Part shown: one piece after another, positions 27,582 to 37,860 of the stretch
Layout of the letters: each line of letters starts with the position of its first letter
How positions within the stretch are numbered: position 1 is the first letter of the stretch
Origin: an uncultured Clostridia bacterium
Lineage (GTDB): Bacteria > Bacillota > Clostridia > Christensenellales > Borkfalkiaceae
Assembly (NCBI GenBank): GCA_934271275.1
Contig: CAKQRD010000011.1
Coordinates: forward strand, 8,320-72,319
DNA: 64,000 nucleotides
Reading direction: 5' to 3'
The notes under the pieces: generated by a model
What the model saw: the letters and a program-made list of their open reading frames with translations, nothing else
What the model was told of the DNA's origin: nothing
Databases searched by the model: none
Program-made: the position numbers and the translations under genes

Positions 27582-30500
27582 TTATTCTGTTACGGTAACC
27601 TTTACCGTCCAGTACGTGTCGGGATTGCCTACGGCGCGGAACACAACTTCATACTCTCCGGCAACCTCGTAATTAAGATTGCCTTTATCTACAACGTAGT
27701 GCGTACCGAGAGTGAGCATTTGTGCTTCTTCCGAGCCGAACAGTATGCCGTACACCTGAATTTCTTCGGGATTCGGCTTAAATTCGTCCCCTATTTTGTA
27801 ATTCGCGTATATTTCGTAGTTACCCGTCGTAAATCCGGAATCCGCGGTTTCAAGACTCGTAAAATACTTCACCGTTTGAGGATCGTGTACGGCAATAGTG
27901 ATTTTTGCGGTAAATTCAGGACACGTTTTCGGTATAAACTTAACTTCGTACCTACCGACCTGATTATAATTTAACCCGCCGTAATCTATCGTAAAGTCTT
28001 CGCCGTAAACAAGCTCCTTTCCTTCCTCCTGCCCGACGACTAACGCATAAAACGTGGAAGCGGTCAAATCGTATTCGGGTTTACCCATAACGTATCCCGC
28101 AATCAACGATCCTTCACCGTCCTCGCTTATATCCCTGATGTCGTTCGGCAAATTCAATCTCATTTCGATATAATCGCCTTCTTCAAGCACTCGTACGATA
28201 ACTTTTGCGTATACGTCGGGCTGACCGATTGCCGTATAAGTTACCGTATAAACGCCGCGAACGTCGTAATTCAATCCGCCGTCGTCTATCGTAAAGTCTT
28301 CGTTAAGCACGAGCTGAACTTCCTGATCCGTTCCTTTGCGATAACCGAATACGTTTATCTGCGCGGGTTCGGGACGATACTGATCGTCGGGTAAAACGTT
28401 CAGACAGTACGCGCCGTTAAAATACATGCCCGATTCCGGTCTTGCAGAGATGTGTTCCAGCCCGTCGCGGAATTTCGCAAGTACGACCATTCTCTCGTTC
28501 ACGGTAAAGGTGTGCTGCAAATCGCTTGAAATCAGTTCGGGATTTTGCGTAGAGTAGTCGAACCACCCCACGAAAATCACGCCGTTGTTCGGTTCTGCCG
28601 TAAGCGTTATCTGCGTTCCCTTTTCCACGTGTATGCCGTTGCCGAACGAGGCAATTTCGCCGTTCATTTTAATCGTGCCGTTTCCTTCGGCAAAAGCTAT
28701 AAAGCTCGGCTTCTCTTCAAACTTCGCAAGAACGGTCATGTTGTCGTTTACCGTAAAGGTATGTTGCGCGTTGTCTGAAATAAGCACGGGAGTTTGCGTG
28801 GAGTAATCGAACCAGCCGACGAAATCGAACATACCCTGATACGGCACGGCGGTAAGCGTTATCTCCGTTCCGTTTTCAACGTTTCTGCCGTTATACAAAT
28901 CCACCTCTTGACCGTTCTCCGTAAAATATCCGCTTCCTTGCGGCGAAATCATCACGTTAAACCGCAACATTTTCACGACCTTTATCGTAATGGTCGCTTT
29001 AATCGTCTGATTCGCAACGTAGGTATAGGTAACGGTATAAACGCCTTCTTTGCTTGTGTCGAATTTTCCGTCATCGCCGTAATTTATCGTGCTGTTTATC
29101 GTGTACTCGCGACCGGAAACGAGTTGCAGGAACTCTTCGCCGGACTTGCCGTAAACCGCTACTCTTTCCGGATAAGCGTAGAACTCGTCGCCCGTATTTA
29201 CCTTATATTCGGTAACGAATACGCCTTCCTCGTCGGTATAAAAACCGCTGTCCTCGCCCTTGTCGAGTTTAAGTTCGGTAACGGATTTTCTGAATCTCGC
29301 AACGAGGTGAAGGTTTCCGGTGCTTAAATCGCCCTGTCCCACGTATACCTTCGCAACGTACTCACGTTCACCCGAAACGAAGAAGTGTTCTACGGCGTCG
29401 AACCAGCCGACGAAATCGTATCCCTCTTTCTCTCTAACCGTGATACTCACCCTCGAATCGTCGGGCAAATCTTCAAAACGAAGTTCCGTTTCGGAAGGAT
29501 GTTCCACGAATTCGCCGCCGCCCTCGATAATCGCCGTAACGGTGAAAGACGGCTCGAATTTAGCGTAAATTTCGGTGTCCTCGTTCACGGTAACGGTATA
29601 GGTTGCTTCGGAAGAAATAAGGTTTTTGCACTCGTCGTCGGCGAACCAGCCCACGAATTTAGCGTAATCGACGATAGTCTTTGCAGTAAGCTCGAACTTA
29701 TCGCCCTCTTTGCCGTTAACGCCGAGCATATTGTCTTCTAACACCGTGCCGTCCGGCAAGGTCATCTGTATCACGCCGAATCTCAAAGCGGTAGCTCTTA
29801 AAGAAACGCTTCCTTTTTGCGCGAATTTCGCATAGATATAGGTATCTTCGGTTATCGTGAACGTTTCGGTAGCGTTTGCGGAATAGAATTTCTTATTGCC
29901 GGAGTTATCGTGCGCGATATACCAGCCGTCGAACCTGTAATCGGTATCGGGAACGGCGGTACGCGTAATCGTTGCGCCCAAATCCACCATTTCCTGATAG
30001 CCGTCGGGATCTTTTACCACGACTACGCCGTTCTTTTCGATAACGCCGTTCAGCATACCGTCAGAAGATTGTTCTATATGAGTATACGTTTCGGCTTGCG
30101 GTACGATTACGGTAAGCGTCGTTTTAACGCTTTCGTCGTACTTATAAGTAACGGTAATTTCGTACGTGCCGGTCTTCGAGTAATCGACGTTGCTCGCGTC
30201 TACCACGTACTCGCTCTTATCGAGAATACGTCCCGTATCGGTAATAACCGTCATCTTGGACAAATCCGCTTGAACTTTATCGTTCGGGCTGTAATTGAAA
30301 TTATTGTATTCAAAGCCCTCGCATCTGACCGTAAGACTCTTAACGGCTTCCGCAAACACGGCTTTAATATGCACGTCTTTGCCTTCCTGTTTGAATTTGA
30401 AGCTGTTTTCGAGCGATAAAGGCTCTTCGGAAACGTTGCCGTTTTCGTCTACAGAATACCAGCCGACGAATTTATATCCCTCGTCGGGCGTAGCGACTAT

Positions 30501-32381
30501 TTCTCTGTATTCGCCTCTCCTAAACGCGCCGAACACGTATTTTTTGCCGCTTTCCGTCATCTCCGTTTTGCCGTAACTCGTACCCGACACGGGTTCTACT
30601 ATAGAACCTTTAAGCGAGCCGTTCCCGTCGAATTCCACCGTAAGCGCGGCGTATTCCTTGAAAATCGAAATGCTTATCGTTCTGTAATAAGGTTCGCCGT
30701 CCCTGAATTTTGATTTGAACTTGACGTTGTACGTGCCTTCTTTGCCTAAATCCAGCCCGTCGTAATCTATTTCGTAATCGCCGTAATAAAGAGGAATAAG
30801 TTCCAAATCTCTGCCGTCCGCCGTTCTGCGAAGTCCCTTGACCTCTACGCGGAACACGTCGATTTTCGCCTCGTTCGGTCTGTAATACAACAACGATTCC
30901 AGCTCTCCTTTTTCGCTGCTTTCGTCAGCGGGAATGCCCGATTCGCCGGGGAACAGCCACAACTGATACACGCCTCTTAAGGACGAATACAAGTCTCTTA
31001 CCCTGAACAACGCGATAACGGTTAAATCTCCCAGATTTCCGTTAAGTTCGTAAACTTTTCTCGAAGACAATTTTTCGCCGAGTATCCCGCCGTCCGTATC
31101 AAACCTGTACCAACCGTCGAACTCCATTTTGCCGCCCTCTAAACCTCTGTCATCGTCGAAAGGATAAGCTTCTAACCTGAACGTATCGGTTGCGCCGGTC
31201 AAAACAAAAGTCTTGTCGCTTACGTGTTCCTGATTGTTGCCCACGCGGAATCTGCCGCCGTAACTTGCAAACGCACGGAGATTTGGGATTTTTTCGGAAA
31301 CGTGAATAACGACCTCGGTCGCGAGATTTTCGTTTCCTTTGGCAACGAAGCCGACGCGATAATCGCCTTCTTTGTTAAAGTCGAGCGCGTCCTGCCCTAT
31401 TATATTATACTGATGCGGCGGGAGCAAAACGTATCTGCTTTCTTCGCCCGCTTCTTTAAGAATTTTAACCGCGAGCTTGCCGACGTCTATTTTCTGCGGA
31501 TTACCCGTTCTGACGAACACTTCGGTAGCCGCTCTGCCGTCCTCGAACGCTTCGGGGAAATTAGAAGTTCCGGGGAAGCACCACAACTCTTTTGCGCCTT
31601 CGAGCTTTGCTTCTGCCCGAGCAACTATATTATGGTTACCTTTCGCGGTGATGAACATAATCTCGTCGGTAGAAATCGGCTCGTCGTCAACGACTCCCGC
31701 AAAGCACTCGAACCAACCGGAGAACTTATAATCTTCGGGAATGCTTACGGAAAATCTTAATTGTCCTGAATACATTCCCGTGTCGATCGTCTTTTTCTCG
31801 CCTCTCTCTATCTTCTCTATCCGCGAGTACCTATCACCAAAAGTCGGCGATCCGATCTCCGCGGACATATCGCAGAAATCTTCCACTTCTATGGTAAGTT
31901 TGTTAATAACTGTGTAGTTTCTGAACAGAAACAGCGACAAAGTTTCCGTGTAGAACGAAATTTTTTCTCCGCTCGACGGGAATAAAACCTTTTTCGGAGC
32001 CGCGTCGTCTTGCTCCTGAAATATCGTATAGTCTTCCACCCCTTGGATAGGTGCGGGTACTTCTATCAATAAGGTCTCTTTCGGCTGAATTTTTTGTCCG
32101 TCAGAAACGAGATAAATATCTATCGCCGCAATATCCGCGTCGTCGGAGGAAAAATATGCTTCGGGCAATTTTTTGATTGCCTTTTTAACCCTCGCCTCGG
32201 AAAGGCTTAATCTTTCCGTCACCAGCGTTACGCCCTTATCGAACTCCTGTCCGGAAACGGTGATACCGAGATCGCTTGTAAGTTTCCTCGGTTTTTCTTC
32301 TTCCTTTTTACAGCCTGCCGCAAACAGCATGCACAATGCCAGCAACAGCGTAAAAACGTACAATAGTTTCTTCCTTGTCAT
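27582..32381 (-). CDS. Giant lipoprotein with InlB-B and Ig-like repeats
   Basis: A 1,599-residue lipoprotein (signal MTRKKLLYVFTLLLALCMLF, lipobox FAAGC; AAAGGAGAG site). After an N-terminal beta domain it alternates two modules: InlB B-type repeats (for example FDGWYIAHDNSG, FVGWFDYSTQTPVLIS, ending with TV.AKF) and short Ig-like units (DYGGLNYNQVGRYEVKFIP, NLNYEVAGEYEVVFRAVG). At least seven B-type repeats can be counted. There is no C-terminal anchor, so the lipid holds it. Such proteins are cell-surface stalks or adhesins; no enzyme motif is visible. Confidence 0.8.
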   Translation of the reverse strand: MTRKKLLYVFTLLLALCMLFAAGCKKEEEKPRKLTSDLGITVSGQEFDKGVTLVTERLSLSEARVKKAIKKLPEAYFSSDDADIAAIDIYLVSDGQKIQPKETLLIEVPAPIQGVEDYTIFQEQDDAAPKKVLFPSSGEKISFYTETLSLFLFRNYTVINKLTIEVEDFCDMSAEIGSPTFGDRYSRIEKIERGEKKTIDTGMYSGQLRFSVSIPEDYKFSGWFECFAGVVDDEPISTDEIMFITAKGNHNIVARAEAKLEGAKELWCFPGTSNFPEAFEDGRAATEVFVRTGNPQKIDVGKLAVKILKEAGEESRYVLLPPHQYNIIGQDALDFNKEGDYRVGFVAKGNENLATEVVIHVSEKIPNLRAFASYGGRFRVGNNQEHVSDKTFVLTGATDTFRLEAYPFDDDRGLEGGKMEFDGWYRFDTDGGILGEKLSSRKVYELNGNLGDLTVIALFRVRDLYSSLRGVYQLWLFPGESGIPADESSEKGELESLLYYRPNEAKIDVFRVEVKGLRRTADGRDLELIPLYYGDYEIDYDGLDLGKEGTYNVKFKSKFRDGEPYYRTISISIFKEYAALTVEFDGNGSLKGSIVEPVSGTSYGKTEMTESGKKYVFGAFRRGEYREIVATPDEGYKFVGWYSVDENGNVSEEPLSLENSFKFKQEGKDVHIKAVFAEAVKSLTVRCEGFEYNNFNYSPNDKVQADLSKMTVITDTGRILDKSEYVVDASNVDYSKTGTYEITVTYKYDESVKTTLTVIVPQAETYTHIEQSSDGMLNGVIEKNGVVVVKDPDGYQEMVDLGATITRTAVPDTDYRFDGWYIAHDNSGNKKFYSANATETFTITEDTYIYAKFAQKGSVSLRATALRFGVIQMTLPDGTVLEDNMLGVNGKEGDKFELTAKTIVDYAKFVGWFADDECKNLISSEATYTVTVNEDTEIYAKFEPSFTVTAIIEGGGEFVEHPSETELRFEDLPDDSRVSITVREKEGYDFVGWFDAVEHFFVSGEREYVAKVYVGQGDLSTGNLHLVARFRKSVTELKLDKGEDSGFYTDEEGVFVTEYKVNTGDEFYAYPERVAVYGKSGEEFLQLVSGREYTINSTINYGDDGKFDTSKEGVYTVTYTYVANQTIKATITIKVVKMLRFNVMISPQGSGYFTENGQEVDLYNGRNVENGTEITLTAVPYQGMFDFVGWFDYSTQTPVLISDNAQHTFTVNDNMTVLAKFEEKPSFIAFAEGNGTIKMNGEIASFGNGIHVEKGTQITLTAEPNNGVIFVGWFDYSTQNPELISSDLQHTFTVNERMVVLAKFRDGLEHISARPESGMYFNGAYCLNVLPDDQYRPEPAQINVFGYRKGTDQEVQLVLNEDFTIDDGGLNYDVRGVYTVTYTAIGQPDVYAKVIVRVLEEGDYIEMRLNLPNDIRDISEDGEGSLIAGYVMGKPEYDLTASTFYALVVGQEEGKELVYGEDFTIDYGGLNYNQVGRYEVKFIPKTCPEFTAKITIAVHDPQTVKYFTSLETADSGFTTGNYEIYANYKIGDEFKPNPEEIQVYGILFGSEEAQMLTLGTHYVVDKGNLNYEVAGEYEVVFRAVGNPDTYWTVKVTVTE

Positions 32382-32498
32382 AATACTCTCCTTTATATAA
32401 ATTTTATTTCAAATCGCGGCAAGTTTTCGCGACCTAAAACCTTAACGAATTTTCGGGCATCGACGGGCGGAACGAACGCGCCCGCCGCCCCCTTTTTA

Positions 32499-35400
32499 TT
32501 ATTCGGACTTTTTGAACAGTCCTTTAATCGCGGCGATTAAATCCGCAAACGTTTTTTTCTTTACGACGAACCAGAAAATCGCAAATCCTCCGAGTCCCGT
32601 AACCGCTACGGATCCGATTGCTATACCCGCAATCGCTCCGCCCGAAAGTCCCGTCTTTTCTTCGGGGGCTTCCGGCGTTTCCGGATTTTCGGGCGTTTCG
32701 GGAACGCCGGGCGACGACAAATCTTCGTACACGGCGGTAAGCGTTGTTTCTCCCTTTACGGTAAACTTATAAATCTTCTCGGTGCCGACGACTTTTCCGC
32801 TTGCGTCTTTCCACCCTTTGAACTCTTTCCCTTCTTTTTCTTCCGCAGTTACGGTGACTTCCTCGCCTTCTTTACAGACTTTGCTTTCGCCGTTTACCGT
32901 CACGGTATACGTGACGATTTTTGCTATAGAAAGGTCTGTTATTTCATTGCCGTCTTTATCGAAATGCTTGCCGCAAACGGTGCAGTCTTTATGCGCCTTC
33001 GTGCCTGATTTTTCCGTTGTTGCAGGAATTTCGGGTATCCAGCCGCCGTACGTATGCTCGGTAAAATCAATATCGACTTCTTTTTCTTGCGCCTTAAACG
33101 CGGTATTTACAAAAGTTGCGGTGTATTTCTTTTTGCCTTTTTCTTTGCAGGTCGCCGCTTTTATTTCCGTTTCCGTCGCGGTTACCGTTTCGCTTTCTAT
33201 ATGCGTTTTATCGTGCCTACATACTCTTTCCGCCTTGCAAGTATCGTCGCTCGTCCAGGTGTATTTTGCTTCGCCGTAGTCGTGACCGAGTTTTTCGCCG
33301 TATTCAGCGCCGCATACCGAGCAAACCGCTTTCTTTTCGCAAGTTGCCGTTCCGCCCGAATGATTTGCTTTATCCAAAATCTCGGAGCAACCGGCGTACG
33401 TACATTCGTGATAATGATACGTTCCGTCTGCAGAATTGCGCCATTCGCCGCCGGCCGTATGCTCGTAATGCCCTGCGGGAATTATTATATATCCGCATTT
33501 CGTACATTTTACGGGATTCGTTTCGTCGGGCTTTGCCCTGTCAGGCGTGTGCGCTTCTACGTTTAATTTGTTATCGCAAGTCGAACAGGTATCCCAATGC
33601 CCCGTGCCGTCTTTTCCGCCGTATTTCGTTAAGTTATGCGCGGCTGTTCCGCCGTATTCAGCGCCGCATACCGAGCAAACCGCTTTCTTTTCGCAGGTTG
33701 CCGTTCCGCCCGAACAAGTGCCGTTTTCTTTATGAGCGCTATTTCTCTTACAAGTGCGGGTATGCGTTCCGTCGCCGTTACTTACCCAAGCGCCGTAGTC
33801 GTGGTCGCCGTTCGCGGGTATCGTAAGGTCGGTTGTTTCGTTTTTGCCTTCGTCAAAGTATTTTCCGCAACCCGAGCAATGGTAATGCGCTTTCACACCC
33901 GGTGCCGAGCAAGTTGCGGGAGTTGCCGCAACCAAATCGCCGTAGTCGTGACCGAGTTTTCCGCCGTATTCCGCGCCGCATACCGAACAAACCGCTTTCT
34001 TTTCGCAAGTTGCCGTTCCGCCCGAACAAGTGCCGTTTTCTTTATGACTGCTATCTCTTTTACAAGTGCGGGTATGCGTTCCGTCGCCGTTACTTACCCA
34101 AGCGCCGTAGTCGTGGTCGCCGTTCGCAGGTATCGTAAGGTCGGTTGTTTCGTTTTTGCCTTCGTCAAAGTATTTTCCGCAACCCGAGCAATGGTAATGC
34201 GCTTTCACACCCGGTGCCGAGCAAGTTGCGGGGGTTGCCGCAATCAAATCGCCGTAGTCGTGAACGCCGGTTGCAGGGATAGTCAACGCTGCTTCGGTTG
34301 TTTCGTTTTTGCCTTCGTCAAAAAACTTTCCGCAATCCGAGCAATAATAATGCGCTTTCATACCGGGTGCCGAGCAAGTTGCGGGAGTTGCTTCGATAAG
34401 CGCGCCGAAATTATGGCTTACGGCAACGGTAACGGTTGCAACGCCGCTTGCCAGATAGTTTTCGTCTTCCGCGTATCTTACTTCGTATTCGCCTGCCGCA
34501 AGATTTGTAATCGTACTTGACGTGCATTTCGTATAATCCGCGTCGCCGACTTTTTTGTATTCCATCGCGGTTGTAACGCCGACGATTGTTCCGCTGCCGT
34601 CCCTGCACGAAATCGGGTTGGCGAAAAATCCGACGGGAGCTGATTTCTCTGCCTTGTTAATTAAAAATTCTTTGGTGAAACTGCCTTCATACGCGCCCTT
34701 ACCCGTGACGGTAACGACGTAAGTACCCGCGTCCACGGGTTTGCCGCCAAAATCCAACGCGCCGCCTGCGCCCGCTTTTACCGCGTAACTTACTTCGTAA
34801 TCTGTGCCTCGAACAAGCGTTCCGCCGAAAGTCGGTTCTTGCGCCGTTTCGTTGTATGCTTTCCCCGTAAGGTCGGTAACAGGCACAAGAGCTTCTGTTA
34901 TCGCCGCCGCGGTCGGTTTTGTAAATTCATATTCTCTCGAATAAAACCAATCCCACGAGTAATTGTCCTCTACCCAAGCCTTTCCCTTTTCCGTCCAGTT
35001 TTCCCCGTTTACCGTAAGCGTTACGCCGTTTTTATCAAGCACGTGAGTAGTGTTGTCGGTACGAATCTGAACTTCGTATCTGTACTTTCCTTCCGCGAAC
35101 GTATCGTCGTCACTCCATATCCATTCGCTTCCGTCATACTTTTTCCACCGATGCGTACCTAAATTTACCTGTAAACCGTCCGCTATATCTAAAGTCGGCC
35201 GTACAACGCTTTTCCCATAGCCGACTACTTCGTCGATATTCGAAGTAGCATGAATTTCGCTTATTTTTATGCGGTCGTCGGGGTTCGTGATCGTATCGGC
35301 AATCGTCAATGTAATTTCGGCGGTAGTCGACGTACTGTCCGTAACTCTGATTACGAGGGCTGCGTTTGCGCCTAACGCCGTCGGCGTTCCCGAAACCGTA

Positions 35401-36062
35401 CCGTCTGCCGCCACTTCAATCCAATCGGGACCCGTCACCTTTGAGAACGTGTAAGGCTTTGTACCGCCCGTCGCTCCGGAGGCAACAGAAAACGCAGGTA
35501 TGGCTCGCCCTTCATAAACTTTTTTCAAATCCCAAGTATTATTTTTAATAAACCCGACGGGCGCACCTATCGGAGCTGTAATTTCATATTCTCTCGAATA
35601 AAACCAATCCCACGAGAAATTGTCCCCTACATATGCCTTTCCCTTTTCCGTCCAGTTTTCCCCGTTTACCGTAAGCGTTACGCCGTCTTTATCAAGCACG
35701 TGAGTCGTGTTGTCGGTACGAATCTGAACTTCGTATCTGTACTTTCCTTCCACGAATATATCGTCTTCGTTCCATATCCATTCGCTTCCGTCATACTTTT
35801 TCCACCGATGCGTACCTAAATTTACCTGTAAACCGTCCGCTATATCTAAAGTCGGCCGTACAACGCTTTTTCTATAGCCGACTACTTCTTCGATATTTGA
35901 AGTAGCATGAATTTCGCTTATTTTTATTCGGGTATCAGTCCCTTCCGCGTGAGCGTTTGGCGCAGGGCTTGCAAAAGCAATGCCGAGCGCAAAGGCAATG
36001 CACGCCGCCAACCCGATTAAAACTGCAATAAGTTTTGTTGTGAGTGTCCGTTTTTTCGTCAT
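32499..36062 (-). CDS. Giant membrane-anchored repeat protein
   Basis: A 1,187-residue exported protein. The start is MTKKRTLTTKL at 36062, preceded by AAAGGGAGA, rather than the far upstream ATG. Signal peptide about 1-38. Two nearly identical units (ISEIHATSN...VNGENWTEKGKA) flank a putative-Ig (He_PIG) domain. A filamin-like Ig module follows, then about eight Cys-rich repeats (TPATCSAPGVKAHY.C..CGK), an InlB B-type repeat (FKGWKDASGK), a Pro-Glu spacer, a membrane segment and a basic tail (FADLIAAIKGLFKKSE). The Cys-rich part contains 104-codon direct repeats. Surface adhesin or scaffold; no catalytic motif. Confidence 0.8.
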   Translation of the reverse strand: MTKKRTLTTKLIAVLIGLAACIAFALGIAFASPAPNAHAEGTDTRIKISEIHATSNIEEVVGYRKSVVRPTLDIADGLQVNLGTHRWKKYDGSEWIWNEDDIFVEGKYRYEVQIRTDNTTHVLDKDGVTLTVNGENWTEKGKAYVGDNFSWDWFYSREYEITAPIGAPVGFIKNNTWDLKKVYEGRAIPAFSVASGATGGTKPYTFSKVTGPDWIEVAADGTVSGTPTALGANAALVIRVTDSTSTTAEITLTIADTITNPDDRIKISEIHATSNIDEVVGYGKSVVRPTLDIADGLQVNLGTHRWKKYDGSEWIWSDDDTFAEGKYRYEVQIRTDNTTHVLDKNGVTLTVNGENWTEKGKAWVEDNYSWDWFYSREYEFTKPTAAAITEALVPVTDLTGKAYNETAQEPTFGGTLVRGTDYEVSYAVKAGAGGALDFGGKPVDAGTYVVTVTGKGAYEGSFTKEFLINKAEKSAPVGFFANPISCRDGSGTIVGVTTAMEYKKVGDADYTKCTSSTITNLAAGEYEVRYAEDENYLASGVATVTVAVSHNFGALIEATPATCSAPGMKAHYYCSDCGKFFDEGKNETTEAALTIPATGVHDYGDLIAATPATCSAPGVKAHYHCSGCGKYFDEGKNETTDLTIPANGDHDYGAWVSNGDGTHTRTCKRDSSHKENGTCSGGTATCEKKAVCSVCGAEYGGKLGHDYGDLVAATPATCSAPGVKAHYHCSGCGKYFDEGKNETTDLTIPANGDHDYGAWVSNGDGTHTRTCKRNSAHKENGTCSGGTATCEKKAVCSVCGAEYGGTAAHNLTKYGGKDGTGHWDTCSTCDNKLNVEAHTPDRAKPDETNPVKCTKCGYIIIPAGHYEHTAGGEWRNSADGTYHYHECTYAGCSEILDKANHSGGTATCEKKAVCSVCGAEYGEKLGHDYGEAKYTWTSDDTCKAERVCRHDKTHIESETVTATETEIKAATCKEKGKKKYTATFVNTAFKAQEKEVDIDFTEHTYGGWIPEIPATTEKSGTKAHKDCTVCGKHFDKDGNEITDLSIAKIVTYTVTVNGESKVCKEGEEVTVTAEEKEGKEFKGWKDASGKVVGTEKIYKFTVKGETTLTAVYEDLSSPGVPETPENPETPEAPEEKTGLSGGAIAGIAIGSVAVTGLGGFAIFWFVVKKKTFADLIAAIKGLFKKSE
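33721..34344. repeat. 312-bp tandem repeats inside the Cys-rich region
   Basis: Two adjacent copies of a 312-bp unit (starting near 33721 and 34033) are almost identical, encoding 104 residues each; partial copies flank them. Unequal recombination would change repeat number without breaking the frame. Confidence 0.75.
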
Positions 36063-36193
36063 AATAACGTCTCCCTTTATTTTTTTTACAAAGCGCGATA
36101 CCTTCGCGCGATATTCCTTACAAAATTTTTCTGCGCTGTCCGTCGGCGCGGATTCAAACTTTTTTCGCGTATGAAATTTTTTAAAATATAGTC

Positions 36194-36222
36194 TTGATTT
36201 TAGCGCGGGGTTATGATACAAT
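36194..36222 (+). promoter_or_regulatory. Promoter of the SBP and sensor genes
   Basis: TTGATT (36194-36199) and TACAAT (36217-36222), spacer 17. The predicted start near 36229 leaves a leader of about 300 bases before the first gene. Confidence 0.6.
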
Positions 36223-36527
36223 ATGTACTGTCAAAGAGAAAAAATTTTTTCGGGCGGTTTTCCCCGATAAATTTTTTCGGGCGTTGGCGAACTCTGTGTC
36301 AGCCCGATTTTAATACCCCGTTTTGCGGCGTTTTTTTTCTGCCGAAAAATTTTGCAAAACGCTTTCAACGGTATTGATTATAGCGTAAAACAAAAACTTT
36401 GTCCCCCACCCAAACCCCCAAAAGGTGGGGAAAAATTAAAAAAATTTTTAAAATTTTTCGATTTTTTTTAAAAAGGGTGGGGAAAAAGGTGGGGAAATTC
36501 TTTTTTTACCCCGCAAGAAGGAGTTTT
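36223..36527 (+). promoter_or_regulatory. Long leader with repeated G- and T-rich motifs
   Basis: No gene is seen here. The leader contains two copies of AATTTTTTCGGGCG near 36246-36285. It ends with C-rich (CCCCCACCC) then G-rich blocks (AAGGTGGGGAAAAA, AAGGGTGGGG, AAAGGTGGGG) between 36405 and 36497. The C- and G-blocks can pair with each other, so alternative hairpins are possible. No known riboswitch class was recognised. Confidence 0.4.
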
Positions 36528-37856
36528 ATGATAAAGAGAATTATTTCGGTTTTTTTCGCGCTCGGTTTTTCGTTCTGCACCCTTTACGGTTGCAAAAAAA
36601 ACGGCTCTTTTTTGGATAAAGAGTCGCCCGTGACGCTCGAACTCTGGCACGTATACGGCGAACAGGCAGACTCGCCTATGGAAAGATATATAAACGAGTT
36701 CAACTCCACCGTCGGAAAAGAAAAAGGTATCGTCGTTTCTATAACCTTCGTTTCCAACGCCTCGCAGGTGGGCAAACAGTTGGCGGACGCACAGCAAGGT
36801 AAAGCGGACGTGCATTTGCCCGACCTGTTTTTCTGCCACACGAGCAACGCGGTAGAGTTCGGCACGCAACACCTTATCGACTGGAAACAAAAGTTTTCCG
36901 AAGAAGAACTTTCGGAATTCGTGCATGCCTTCGTTTCGGACGGTACGGCAAACGGCAAGCTTTGCGTTCTGCCCGTTTCCAAGTCCACGCATTTGCTGTT
37001 TCTGGCGGGTAATGCTTTCAACAGATTCGCAGAAGAAAAAAACGTGTCTTATAAAGACCTCGAAACGTGGGACGGGTTCTTCCGCACCGCGGAAAAATAC
37101 TACGAGTATTCCGGCGGCAAGCCGTTCTGCGCGCTGGACTATCTCCTCCGCTCCGTAGAGTTAGACGCGATAAGCCGCGGCGCAAAAAATTTCTATACCG
37201 CAAACGGCTGGTATAAAACTAACGACCTTATTCTTAATTCCTATAAAAAATTCGCGCTCGCAATCGCCAAGGGGCATATAGTCGTTTCCGATTTGTATTC
37301 TAACACGCAGGTCATGACGGGACAGACCGTTTCCGGCATTTCTTCTTCTGCGGCGGTTCTTTATTACAACGATAAAATCACTTACCCGGACAACTCGCAA
37401 GAAGATACCAACCTCAAAATTTTGCCCGTTCCGCAATCCGGCGTAGAAAAACTCGCCACGCAGGCGGGCGTGGGGCTTTGCGCTTATAAATCGACCGAAC
37501 AAAAAGAAGAAGCGCAATTCGTTTTCGCCAAATGGTTCACGGAAGAAAAACGCAACCTCGATTTCGTTGCAGAAACGGGGTATATGCCCGTCAAAAACGG
37601 CGCGTTCGATAAGCTTGCCGAATACCCGTTCAGAACGGAGGCGTTCCGCGATACTTACGCCGCCCTTAAAACCACAAGAGATTCCTGCAAGTTCCTTTCG
37701 GAGCCGACTACGGAAAACTACTTCCCCAACACATACCTTTTATACGGCAATATACGCAACGTGCAAAAACAACTTAAAGATAAACTTGCCGCCGGCGAAA
37801 CGACGGACGACGTCGCGCAGGAACTTATCGATTTATTCTTAAAGACAGGCAGCTGA
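36528..37856 (+). CDS. Solute-binding lipoprotein beside a membrane sensor
   Basis: A 442-residue type 1 sugar-binding lipoprotein. The start is MIKRIISVFFALGFSF at 36528 after AAGGAG; lipobox LYGC. The mature part begins VTLELWHVYGEQADSPMERY. No permease genes are nearby. Four bases after its stop begins a membrane-bound LuxR-type regulator gene, so this binding protein may present a ligand to that sensor instead of feeding a transporter. Transport through permeases elsewhere cannot be excluded. Confidence 0.85.
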   Translation: MIKRIISVFFALGFSFCTLYGCKKNGSFLDKESPVTLELWHVYGEQADSPMERYINEFNSTVGKEKGIVVSITFVSNASQVGKQLADAQQGKADVHLPDLFFCHTSNAVEFGTQHLIDWKQKFSEEELSEFVHAFVSDGTANGKLCVLPVSKSTHLLFLAGNAFNRFAEEKNVSYKDLETWDGFFRTAEKYYEYSGGKPFCALDYLLRSVELDAISRGAKNFYTANGWYKTNDLILNSYKKFALAIAKGHIVVSDLYSNTQVMTGQTVSGISSSAAVLYYNDKITYPDNSQEDTNLKILPVPQSGVEKLATQAGVGLCAYKSTEQKEEAQFVFAKWFTEEKRNLDFVAETGYMPVKNGAFDKLAEYPFRTEAFRDTYAALKTTRDSCKFLSEPTTENYFPNTYLLYGNIRNVQKQLKDKLAAGETTDDVAQELIDLFLKTGS

Positions 37857-37860
37857 TTTT

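Noticed and set aside
36405..36497. G-quadruplex in the leader
   Set aside because: G-runs are four, but they are separated by long A/T stretches of up to about 50 bases; simple pairing with the C-block is a better reading.
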